Assembly: GCF_047663525.1 (NCBI RefSeq)
Contig: NC_092621.1
Coordinates: 12,659,001-12,723,000 of the forward strand
Length of the DNA: 64,000 nucleotides
Source: Anas platyrhynchos
Lineage: Eukaryota; Chordata; Aves; Anseriformes; Anatidae
Direction of reading: 5' to 3'
Position 1 is the stretch's first letter, and each line of letters begins with the position of its first letter. The position numbers were made by a program, and so were the translations under genes. Below, in pieces: positions 1-20,400 of the stretch. Under the pieces are notes generated by a model that saw only the letters and a list, made by a program, of their open reading frames with translations, was not told the DNA's origin and ran no database searches.

Positions 1-37
1 CTAGCTCTAAAGGTTTTTATTGAGTGATCAAACTTAC

Positions 38-9903
<9,866 letters not shown>

Positions 9904-12046
9904 TATTGAAGGTTCACTCCAGCCACGCAGTGCAGCTCACTGAAAGTGGATCAGAACTGTAACACAAGAAAACATTTCATTACATTAAGATATCTATATG
10001 TATGCAGAAAAGAGCTGTTTGTCAGTCATTTTTAAACATACTAATAGACTTCACACAAGATTTCACACAAGGACACTGATCAGATGAACTAGATTTTCAG
10101 CAACGTGCTTTGAAGTCCTTTGCAGAAATCAAAGTATGATGACATTCCAATTTGTCATTTCTAGCAACACAGCAGAACAACTCTAATTTGTGGTCCAGAA
10201 GATCCAGAAGTCAATTCTTCTGTCTGTTAATAAGACTATAGTCCTAATTTTTAGTATTAGTATGAATTCCAAAAGAAAAATTATTCCTTTGTTTTTGTTC
10301 CCTTCTGGATGCTATCAACTGTTTTGGACAAAATAAAGGTTAAAAAGTGAATGTTTCCAGAAAGCTACCAAGCAGCTTTTTTAAGATGAACCGTTTCTCA
10401 ACCATGCATTTAAAATTTTCTACTCGGAGTTAACAGAGCATAAAAATGCAGTGACATATACATTAGTGTACTTGTGATATGGCTCCTTTTAGATTTGAAA
10501 TTTCATGTAACAGCTAATTAATTCACCTTCCTACTTCTCTTCTGCTCTTCTTCAGAAGAGCACAGGTCTCAGTTCTTTCATATTATACCTGCTATATTTT
10601 TCTTTCCTCTGCATCTATTCACTCTGTTATAGTCAGGACTGCTGTAAATACTTAGCCCATATTCATACAGGCGTATCATTAAGTAAAGGGCCAGTGAGCA
10701 GCACAAATCTGTTAAGAGAAAATTTTATCAACTTGTTACATGGTTAAATTGCTTCTGGATTGATTTTTTTTTTACATGTATCATTTTAATCACAGATACT
10801 TCATATATTAAAAAATAATAACAATTGTTTATTTCTCTGGTCAGACTCCGGCCTTTCCATCAAGGTTACCATTTTAGCTGGTTTCATTCAACTGAAATAC
10901 TTTTTTAGCGTGGCTTCCTCACTGTTGTATTTTTAATTGCTTTCACTTTTCACTGAATTTCAAAGATTTAAAAGAATGGATACGACTAAAATTCCCTCAA
11001 TTTACTTTTCAATTCCTTCAGAACTTGTTAAAATAAACCATTTATTTATTAAGTTCTCAGTATACTGCTTAAGCAGATATGTATGAAAGCACAACTGAAA
11101 GTTGTCTTATTTCCAGTAAAGAAAATGGTTATTCTGTGTTTTTTTCCCCTAAGGATTTGTTTCCCTCATTTGCTTCTTTTGCATTTCATTTCCAAACAGT
11201 GAAAGTAGTCTTTAAATCCATTAGCTGTTGTCCACTGAGCATCCCACATGCTGAAAACAGACTGAGTTACCTTCTTGTATCTTATAAGAAATGCATACCT
11301 GCACCTTTTATCTTTTATTTATCTTTGTATGTTTATTGTATAATTAGTATTTCTAATTATTTAATTATTCTGATAATTTTAATTAGAATCATTCTAGTTA
11401 TTAATTATTTCTAATGTGAGGTCAAAGCATCCCCTTACTATCTGCCTGTACTACATTTTGGACAGACAATTTGTAAACCGTGAATCCAGGATACCTAACT
11501 AATTTCCCCATAACTTATTCTGAGGAAGTCCTTGTGCTCTCTATAGTGTTATTCTTGTTTCCTCAGAAAACAGAATCATCTTTCCCAATTCTAGTATAAT
11601 AGTGAATTCCACCAAAAACCATTTCTTCTCCATTCATATTGACTTCATTAAGACAGTGCTATCTGACATACATAGCTTTGGGTGCCTATTATAGCCACAC
11701 CTTGTGCTATGTAAATAAAATTATACAGCATATGCTCCGTGAGTCACAGCTATACAATGTTTTACTAGTCATACCTAAAGAGCTGCAACCAAGACAGAAG
11801 GTAAATTTTTTTGTGCAAGATGCTGCTCTCAGTTTCTACCATGATAGGATCCAAAAAAGATTATAAACATGCACCAAATATACTAAAATAAAGAGAGAAT
11901 TGAGTTGTACCATAATTTCAACCATTTTCAAAGACAAAAGCAACTTCGTTAGTTATCAAACTAAACAACATCTTTTCTGTTCTTCACCTGGCTCCTATTT
12001 TAATCTCAAAACACAAAATGAAAGGCATTGTTTTGAAAGGCATACC

Positions 12047-12922
12047 CCCAGTAAGTTTGCAGATGACACCAAGTTAGGTGTGAGTGTTTATCTGCATGAG
12101 AGAAGGAGAGCTCTGAAGAGGGATCTGTGTGGGCTGGACCCATGGGCAGAGGCTAACTGTAAGAGGTTCAACAAGGCTCAGGGCCAGGTCCTGCACCTGG
12201 GGCACGACCCCCAATGCAAGGCTGGGGAAAGAGTGGCTGAAAAGTTCCCTTGGAAAGAGACCTGGGGGTATTGGTTGCGAGTTGGCTGAACATGAGCCAT
12301 CAGCATGCTCAGGTGGCCAACAGCATCCTGGCTTGGATCAGGAATAGCGTGGCCAGTGATTGTCTGGGGAAGTGATTGTCTCCCTGTACTTGGCCCTGGT
12401 GATACCGCACCTTGAGTACTGTGTTCAGTTTTGTGTCCCTCATTACAAGAAGGACCTTGAGGTGCTGGAGTGTGTCCAGAGAAGGGCAACGAAACTGGTG
12501 AAGTGCCTAGAGAATGAGAATGATTCTTATACGAAGCAGCTGAGAGAGATGGACTTCAATAGCCTGCAGAAGAGGCTCAGGGAAGACCTCATTGTACTTT
12601 ACAATTACCTTAAAGGAGGCTGTAGTGAGGTGGGGATTTGGCTCTTCTCCCGAGCACCAAGTGGCAAGACGAGGGGAAATGGCCTCAAGTTGCATCAAGG
12701 AAGGTTTAGGTTGGATGTTAGGAGAAATTTCTTTATCAAAAAAGTTGTACAGCAGTTGTGTAGAGGAATAGGCTGCTCAGGGAAGTGGCTGAGTCACTGT
12801 GCCTGGAGGTCTTCAAGAAACGTGTAGAGGTAGAACTTAATAGCATGGTTTAGGGGTGGACTAGGTTAAAGGTTGGACTAGATGATCTTAGAGGTCTTTT
12901 CCAACCTGAATGATTATGATTT
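12047..12922 (+). mobile_element. CR1 LINE fragment with reverse-transcriptase C-terminal remnant
   Basis: About 875 bp of CR1 on the plus strand. Frame fragments give the end of the pol ORF: KFADDTKLGVSV near 12045-12085, then [20 protein letters not shown] and [20 protein letters not shown] near 12400-12510. The 3' UTR follows, ending CCAACCTGAATGATTATGATT. Frameshifts and stops break the ORF, so the element is dead. Confidence 0.92.
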
Positions 12923-13162
12923 TACCAGACTACAACTAATGAAAAATTGTTTTGAAACAATGTATACACATTTTCAAAATTTCAGTTTAAAAATTTTTAC
13001 AGAAAAAGATTAGAACTAGTTCCTAACGCTAACTGCCTAATGCAAGGTAAGAAACACAATGCTAGAGAGGAGCTCTTATTGCAAACAAAATTCGGCCCAA
13101 TAGGACAGCCGTATTGCCATTATCATAGCACTAGAATTACTTGTATCAGGACTTAAAATGTA

Positions 13163-13351
13163 TTACTTCAGGGCATGCCTCTCTGTGGCAAGCAGCATTC
13201 GCCTCTGAACCTGGTCGTTATCTAAAAGGTAAACTGCTTTCCCATAACCCCATTTCTTTGTTTTGACAGGCTTCTCACTATTAGCACACAACTCCATGTT
13301 ACCAGCTGGCTGAAATTCCTCATCCTGTAAAGAATTTTCTCCTGAAATCAA
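13163..13351 (-). pseudogene. Unidentified protein-like open frame in LMBRD2 intron 1
   Basis: A minus-strand frame of about 62 codons includes NSLQDEEFQPAGNMELCAN and KKWGYGKAVYLLDNDQVQRR, ending ERHALK then TAA. The composition is protein-like, and a TTTCAG lies just upstream of GAGAAAATTC, which could act as an acceptor. I do not recognise the family and see no poly(A) tail. It may be a gene fragment, an unannotated terminal exon or chance. Confidence 0.25.
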
Positions 13352-14912
13352 TGCTCCTGTTTATGCTTAGGATTTTCTTGTTTTGTTTCAGACACAGGCA
13401 AAAATAGTACGTTTTTAATCTAATGAATGGAAGAGTTTGGTTACCCCCACACAGGACACAAGTTTCAAAATTCGGACATGAAATTTTGTGCGGTCTAAAC
13501 CCAGCTAATAACTCTTAGCAAGCACCATCAAGCGTTCGGTTCACACTTAAATTATCTTGGAAACTGCCTACCATCAAGTCTTAAATTACCTTGCCAACCT
13601 CAAGACTAACCAAGCTCATGACCATCTACATTACAAATGAACTAACTACTCAGCCTGGTGCAGAAATACTCAGGTTACTACATGAAACAGCAGAAACAAA
13701 AACTACAATTTCTTTGAGGTTTTATATAACATTGTACTTAGTAACAGAGATACACTGACATTATATCATTAAAGAAGGCTTGAAAAGAGCAATGCATATT
13801 TGTGAAGAAAGGCCATTGGTCTCACTAAAGTGGACTCCCAATTCCTCTTTAATCAGAAATTCCAGATTAGACTACACTATAGGTTTATTATTTTCAAAAT
13901 TTGTAGGTTATTTTACTAGCAGATTGTTCATTTTGCAGACTAATGTAATTGCTGCTTTTGCCCATCCCAGGGGCAAAAAGCCTGTTTTTGTTGCTTTTCT
14001 TGAAATACTATGGGGTAAAGATCATCAAACCGAATTAAAAAAAATACATTTTAAGAAATCTTGGATATTTCAGTTAAAACACCTGAGGAAGAAGCAAGTA
14101 GATAGAGATTTCCTTGCCTTATTCTGTATTTTAAACTTTAATGCCAAAATTACATCAGAAAAAAAAAAACTGTCATCAAAGAAGCTACCAAACTATGAAA
14201 GAGCTACCAAAGACAGTAATGGACAATACTGACCGAGAGCCACAGCATACCAAAAAAAGCATCCGTGCAACAGCATCTCCTAACTCGAAATGAATTCACA
14301 ACTTTGGGGCAAGTATAAACCCAAAGCTGCCATCTCCAGCAAATACCAGTGGCCAGTTCCACAGTCACCTCTGGAGCAATAATCTCCAAGTTTCCACTGA
14401 ATATCTTCCAGCACATTTACCTTTGCAAAAGACACGTATGATCTGCCACATCACCTGTGACATGCTTCTGAAGCCTGCCCTACTCTGCAAAACTATGCTG
14501 TTAAGAATCCATAAGTAAGACTTTACAGACATGCTTAAATTTTTTGGACTGACAGAATTGCCCAACACTAAGATTTTGACGTTACCATCTTTAAAAAATA
14601 AAATGGGCTAACCTCGTATTTTAGAAATCATAAAAAGGGAAGAACAAGAGGTCAAGCCACATTTAAAAATAATCCCTTCAGACATCTTCACGCTCAAGTT
14701 TGCTTAGCATGTTGCTTTTTGGTTTTTTTGTGTTGTTTTCCTCCAACTTCCATATTCTACAGTAACCTTTGCAGCATAGGGAATTTATAAGCAGTCAACA
14801 GACAGATGAAGAAAGTACTTCTAAATCTTAGCACAAAGAGAAAACTCTAAAAATTTAGATGAAAATCTAAAGAAATAAACTATCCATGAGCTGCCAAAGA
14901 GAACTGACCAGA

Positions 14913-15489
14913 TGTCGTGGTTTAACCTGGCTGGCAGCTAAACACCACACAACCATTCGCTCACCCTCCTCCCTCCCTCTCTGGGACTGGGGAGAGAAAC
15001 GGGAAAGTGAAGCCTGTAAGTTAAGATAAAGACAGCTTATTAAGACAGGAAAATACTAATAACAACAACAATAATAATAACAATGATGATAATAGTACTA
15101 CTAATAATAATGTGTACAAACAAGTGATGCACAATGCAATTGCTCACCACCCGCTGACTGATGCCCTGCCTAACCCTGAGCAGCCAGCCCCACTACCCCG
15201 GCTAGCCACCCCTATATACTGTTCAGCATGACCCCAGATGGTATGGAATACCCCTTGGGCTAGTTTGGGTCACCTGTCCTGGGTCTGTCCCCTCCCAGCT
15301 CCTGCTGCACCCCCAGACAGCCCGTTGGCAGGACAGAGAAAGAAGCTGAGACGTCCTTGGTGTAAGCACTGCTCTGCAACAATTAAAACATCGGGGTGTT
15401 ATCAGCACTCTTCTCAGCCTAAGCCAAAGCATAGCATTCTACCAGCTACTAGGAATAAAACTAACTCTGTCCTAACTGAAACCAGGACA
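14913..15489 (-). mobile_element. Solo LTR of an avian endogenous retrovirus
   Basis: A 577-bp element bounded by TG and CA. On the minus strand it runs TGTCCTGGTTTCAG to TTAAACCACGACA. Read that way it contains the internal AGAGCAGTGCTTACACCAAG, a GGTATTCCATACC box, a TATA box (CAGTATATAGGGG) about 330 bp into the element, AATAA near the R region, and an ATT/GTT-rich simple repeat at plus-strand 15056-15115. No retroviral gene flanks it, so it is a recombined solo LTR. I see no convincing target-site duplication. It shares family traits with the ERV at 52.7-54.6 kb. Confidence 0.85.
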
Positions 15490-16903
15490 GCAGAGCAGTT
15501 ATTTGCTTGCACGATTTGAGAGAAACAACATCTGAGGTGAATCAAGAAAAGATATTTTGCATAGCTTTGTTCTTCTAAGAAACTCTAGTCAGACTATGTA
15601 CTGACTGGTATTTAATTAGTATTACCATAGTAATAATATACCACTATATATTGAAATGTAAAAAATAAATGAAAATTATTAAACATTTAATTGTTGCTTT
15701 TAAACACTGTGGGGGAAAAAAAGTTTTGTAACAGCTAATGACAATAAAACATAATACTGCACTGAGTCCATTCAAAGTGGCAGTATTCTCTGATTTGTTG
15801 GGAAACCAGGTGGTATACGAAAAATGCTCTATTAGGGAAGATAAAGATTTTTGTAGTCAATAGCAAGCAAGGACCAGGAACACAAATACAGGGGAAGTTT
15901 ATTCACTTACTTGGCACTGTCTCACACTAATAAAGAATATTAAGTACCACAAAGGCTGATACTTTCATAGAGTTGAGGGGAACACTCTGGAAAAAAAGAT
16001 ATTGAAGAAGACAATCTGCATGGAGGAACTAAAATTGAAGAAGAAATGGAAGCTGTACAGTTGCAATATGAATACAAAAAAGGAAAGAAAAACAGAAATT
16101 GCTACCCGGAGTGCCAGACGACTGCTCTCACACAAAACAGGTGTCCACCAGCAGGAGGTTAGTCACATGATTACAACCCTAATGTTGCCGTAAGACAAAC
16201 ACACTATTTGGAAATCCAGAACTTTAAAAAAATAATAATTGAACTTTACCCCTTTCAGCAAATTCCTCTCTTTTCAATTTCCCGTGAAATTAAAAGGACT
16301 GACAAATGGCAGAGATGCTGCTGAACAGAGGATTAAATACAACCAGCTTCTTTTTTTTTTTTTTTTAAACTGAAAAAACCCACTCTCCTTCATTTGATTA
16401 CCTACTTGAGCAAGCAGTAAATCACCGTTTCGTAGCTTTAGTTAAAAACAGCACCGGTTGCCACTCGTTCTGTGTCAAAGACTACGTGACTGCCCATTTG
16501 AGTCGCCCCACTGACGACACCGACCGAGCAGCTGTGCACGATTTGCCACGCGTTTCACTCCCACCCCTGCCTTTGCAGGCACCTCTCCCCGCCACCACCG
16601 ACTGCACAACGAGTGGCATTGACAAGCGGGCTGCTGACTCAGCGCCCAGAATTTGGGCCTCCGTCCCCCAAAATTTCAGAATATGCTGTTTGTTCATAAA
16701 TCCTACGGACAGCGTCAGGAATGGCCTTGCTACAGGAAGGGCAGCCTGACGGGAGCGTGCACTCACTGACCTGCAGGGCACGGCCCTGAGACGCTTCGCA
16801 AACACTCCGATGCGTGCTCATAACACAGGTGCTCGGGGGCCCTGAAAAAAGGGGAGAAAAGGAGAATAATTGATAAAAATGGAGATGCTGATTGCAGTGC
16901 CTG

Positions 16904-17098
16904 TTCCCTTCCCCTCCCCTCCCTTCCAATGCCTCTTCCCTTCCCCTCCCTTCCCTTCCCTTCCCCTTGCCTCCCTCTTCCCTTTCCTTTCCTCTTTCCT
17001 CTTCCCTTCTCCTCTCCCTTCTTTTCCCTTCCCTTCCCCTTCCCCTCCCTTCCCCTCTCCCCATCCCCTCACCGCCTCAGCCGCCGCCCTCCTCACAG
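16904..17098. repeat. Polypyrimidine/polypurine tract beside the bidirectional promoter
   Basis: Nearly 195 bp in which the plus strand is almost entirely C and T, built from CCCTTCC and CCCCTCC-like units, and the minus strand is G/A. It adjoins the CpG island on the LMBRD2 side. Long open frames read through it are low-complexity artefacts (Pro/Ser/Phe/Leu on plus, Gly/Glu/Arg/Lys on minus). Confidence 0.9.
17067..17075 (-). other. LMBRD2: Candidate splice donor of the non-coding LMBRD2 exon 1
   Basis: On the minus strand GAGGCG is followed by GTGAGG, a good donor at the edge of the CpG island with the GT at 17072-17071. LMBRD2 needs an upstream untranslated exon because its first coding exon starts with an acceptor. 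A second possible donor is CAG followed by GTCAGTGAG, with the GT at 16770-16769. The sequence alone does not decide between them. Confidence 0.35.
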
Positions 17099-17314
17099 GA
17101 GACGCCTCAGGGCCGCTGTGGGCAGCGAGCCGGCCGACATTCCCCCCTCACCAACCCCCTGGCCCTGCTGCTGCCGCTGCTGCCGCCGCCGCCGCCACCA
17201 TCCCTCCTCTTCCTCCTCCTCCTCCTCCTCCTGGTCGCTGTCGTCGTTTCGGCCTTGTCGTCATCGGCCCCCGCCCCGCGGGGAGGGAGGCGGGCGCAAG
17301 AGAGGCGCCGCCGG

Positions 17315-17340
17315 ACTACAACTCCCGAGAGGCTTTGCGG
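17315..17340 (+). promoter_or_regulatory. ZNF143/THAP11-type (SBS) promoter motif
   Basis: ACTACAACTCCC is followed after six bases by CTTTGCGG. This is the extended Staf/ZNF143 site layout (ACTACAATTCCCAG...TGCGG) common in TATA-less and bidirectional CpG promoters. It lies about 120-150 bp upstream of the SKP2 ATG, between the two divergent genes. Confidence 0.7.
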
Positions 17341-17462
17341 CGGGGCGCCGCGCGCGCCTGTGGCGGGAGCAACATTGTCCTGCCGCGGCTCCCGCCGCCG
17401 CCGCTGCTGCTCCCGCTGCTGCTGCTGGTGCCGCTCCCGCTCCCGCCGCTCCCGCCGCCGCC

Positions 17463-17470
17463 ATGCACAG
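17463..17470 (+). CDS. SKP2: SKP2 coding exon 1 (8 nt: Met-His and part of Arg3)
   Basis: Only ATGCACAG is coding before the donor GTGCGG. AG joins to GAAACATCTT in exon 2 to give MHRKHL. The exon is too short for ORF callers and is recognised only through the join. Confidence 0.95.
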
Positions 17471-20400
17471 GTGCGGGCGGGCGCCGCGTGCTCGCGGGGC
17501 GCGGGCGGCGCTGAGGGAGGCGGCGGGAACCGCGCTGAGGCGGACACCCGCGGCGGGCTGGCGGTGCGGCTCCCTTTTTTTTTTTGTTCTTTATTTTCTC
17601 TTTTTATTTTTTTTATTTTTTTTTTCTCTCCCCTCAGGAAACATCTTCAGGAGATCCCCAGCTCCGGCAGCAACGTCTCGTCCGGCTTCGCCTGGGACTG
17701 GGAGTCGGGCAGGACGGCGGAGCTGCTGTCGGGCATGGGGGTGTCGGTGCTGAGGAAGGAGCGGCTGGGCAGCGAGAACACCCCGCAGGAGCTGCTGGTG
17801 GCCGCCTGCTCCCCGCACAAGAAGCAGAAGGTGAAGGAGAAGGAGAAGGAGAAGGAGAAGGACTTCGTCATCGTGCGCAGGCCTCGGCTGCTGCGAGAGG
17901 CAGAGCCAGGTAATCCGCACGGCTGGCACCGCCGCCTACAAAGCCCGTGCTGCCACCTCTGCTTTGATCCTGAAGCAAGGGGCTCGATATTTTCGCATAA
18001 ACATCTCAGAAACGAGAGGCTGAGCCCTGGAGAGTGAAGGATGTGGGTTTGTACATCTGCACCCGTGAAGGGAGGCGGAGGGGCAAGCAGCTGTACCTGT
18101 CCTGTTGGAGCTGAGCCATGGGCGCTGCTCGGGACCCTGCCAGAGGGCTGCAGGCACGGGGTGTGAGGCTCCTGGGCCTCCCTCTGGTATCAAAATGGGT
18201 TTTCATCCTGTCACCACTACCTAATGCAAGCTAGAGAGCTCCCTGCAGACACAAGGCTGCTGTGTGAATGGCGGGAGTGTCCTCAGGTGGCCCCTTTTTG
18301 AAGTGAGGGCGAGTGGTGGGTCACAGGAAGCTGTTCGTGAGCTCCACCATCCAGAAAGCTTTCCTAGGTGAACAGCAGCGCCTTCTGGAGCTCTGCATCA
18401 GCTCCTTACAAGTCAGAATTGTACCACAGCCTTGCATACAGTTCATGGGGGGTGGTAGTCCGTGTGAGTGTTTCAAAGAGCACTTTGTGCTGCCTGCCCG
18501 CTTTGTGTACCGTGCAAATGGACACCTCACCTTGGGCCCCCTTCTGGGAGCCTGGTGTGTGTAGTGAGGGTGGGTGTTTCAGTAGGGGAAATAAAGGAGA
18601 CGAGTTCAGTTCTTTATTTCTGAGGTGACCTTGTAGACTTGTCGTACCTCTCCTGCAGTTGAGAAAGCGTACAGGCCTTAGAATACAAAGGAAGTGGTCG
18701 AGATGCTCTTGTTTCCTAAAGGATCCTTCTTCAATGAAGAGCTGAAAGGGTTATGAGTAGTGATGTATGTACAGCCCAGAGACAGACAGACAGCAGTGCT
18801 GCGTCTGACAACCAAGCCAAAGGAGGCATCTGATTAGCAGGCAAAAATAAGCCAGCCTTAATTAGAATGTGTTCACTCTTTCCCTAAAGGTGTTTCTTGG
18901 GATGCACTTCCAGATGAACTGCTATTGGCAATCTTTGCATATTTGCCTCTAAACGACCTGCTGAAAGTTTCCATGATTTGCAAGAGATGGCATTGTCTCT
19001 CGTAAGTATTACTTATCATCATGCAGTGCTAAGAACTTTGTTTGCTTCCACATATTGATAAATTATTTGGTTTTAATCTTGCTTATTCAGATGTAATTCA
19101 ATTTATTCTGTATGTGGATTAGAAGTATACGTAATCAAAACCAACTCAAATAGTTTAGTCGTATTAAATTTTATCAAATGACTTTCCCTCCTCTCAGTCT
19201 TTCATGGCAGTGAAGACTTTGTATGGTTCTACTCACAGTTCTGACCCTTCCTTGCTAACTAATGAATAAAACTCTGCTCCTTAGGTTTGATGAATTTCTC
19301 TGGCAGACCCTTGATCTGACTTGTAGAAATCTGCTGCCAGGAGTAATTGGACAGTTGCTACCTGCAGGTGTTACTGTTTTCCGCTGCCCAAGATCATCTA
19401 TTGGGAACCCACAGTTTAAAACCATGAAGTAAGGCTTTTCTTTGTGTACCGGATCCTGAAACTGTCTCATATATTCACATTTTCTCTGTGTATACATAGT
19501 TAAAACATCTCCACCAGTAGTAGCATTTGTCATGTATCTGAAGAGTGACAGAGTTGATCAGTGGGTGGGAATGGGTTGAAATAAGATTTGCATTCATCAG
19601 TCAGTTATTTAAAACCAAGCTAGTCTGATTTTTGAAGGTATATTTCAAGTACAGGCATACACTTGCAAGTTATTTCTTGTCAAACCAAAAATTGTCAGTC
19701 TTTTCAGCATTTTTGTGTGTGAGCTCAAAAAAAAACTTTAAATCCAACAGGATAGACTTGCAGTGGTTGCAGTGAATCCTGTAAATACCTCAAAGATAAA
19801 ATCATAGAATGTCCTACATTGGAAGGGACCCACAAGTTGGAGCATCAAGTCCAAATCCTGGCTCCCTGAAGGACCACCCAAAAATCAAACTGTTGAGAGA
19901 TTTGTCGAAAGGCTTTTTTAACTCCAGCAGCTGGGTGCTGTGACCACATCCCTGGGGAGCCTGTCCCAGTGCTCGACCACCCTCTGGGTGCAGAACCTTT
20001 CCCTAACCCCCAGCCTGACCCTCCCCTGTCCCAGCTCCATGCCGTTCCCTCAGGTCCTGTCTCTGTCCCCAGAGAGCAGAGCTCAGTGCCTGCCCCTCTG
20101 CTCCCCTCGTGAGGGAGCTGCAGGCCGCCATGAGGCCTCCCCTCAGCCTGCTCTGCTCTGGGCTGAGCAAACCAAGGGACCTCAGCCACTCCTCATACAT
20201 CTTGCAGTGTGATAAAGTTTCAGTAGTTCTGGCTGGTAGCTTAGCAGTAGGGCCAGTAAGCTTAGTAATATGAGCAGTCTGTAGCTAAAGTACAGAAGCA
20301 TAGTAATTTTCTACATGCTTTTAGAATATCGGGTATTTTATGATAAGTGGGATTTGTGGAGCTGGATTTTAATGCAATTTTAGTAACCCGCCTTTCTCCT

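Larger units (their letters stand above)
9957..17071 (-). other. LMBRD2 first intron (inferred)
   Basis: About 7 kb between the first coding exon and the CpG-island promoter. It contains a CR1 fragment (12047-12922), a solo ERV LTR (14913-15489) and an unexplained protein-like minus-strand open frame (13163-13351). The rest is AT-rich sequence without recognisable features. The exact upstream boundary depends on which donor the non-coding first exon uses. Confidence 0.6.
17095..17560. promoter_or_regulatory. CpG-island bidirectional promoter of SKP2 (plus) and LMBRD2 (minus)
   Basis: GC-rich, CpG-dense DNA in an otherwise AT-rich region. It contains runs of CCGCCG and CTGCTG, GCGCGCGC, a ZNF143-type motif and the SKP2 initiator ATG at 17463. 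There is no TATA box. The human orthologues are also head to head within a few hundred bases, so a shared divergent promoter is the simplest reading. Start sites are not resolvable by eye. Confidence 0.85.

Noticed and set aside
12360..12827. A 155-codon frame with clear protein similarity, as a possible gene
   Set aside because: It is the C-terminal remnant of the CR1 reverse transcriptase followed by CR1 3' UTR, not a host gene.
13780..14232. A 150-codon open frame in LMBRD2 intron 1
   Set aside because: Lys/Phe/Ile-rich translation of AT-rich DNA with no motif, no conserved-looking block and no neighbouring splice structure.
16892..18037. A 381-codon open frame on the plus strand through the SKP2 promoter, exon 1, intron 1 and exon 2
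   Set aside because: It is low-complexity (Pro/Ser/Leu then Arg/Ala) in the pyrimidine tract and CpG island. It uses a poly-T intron as Phe/Leu codons and only borrows the correct SKP2 frame in exon 2.
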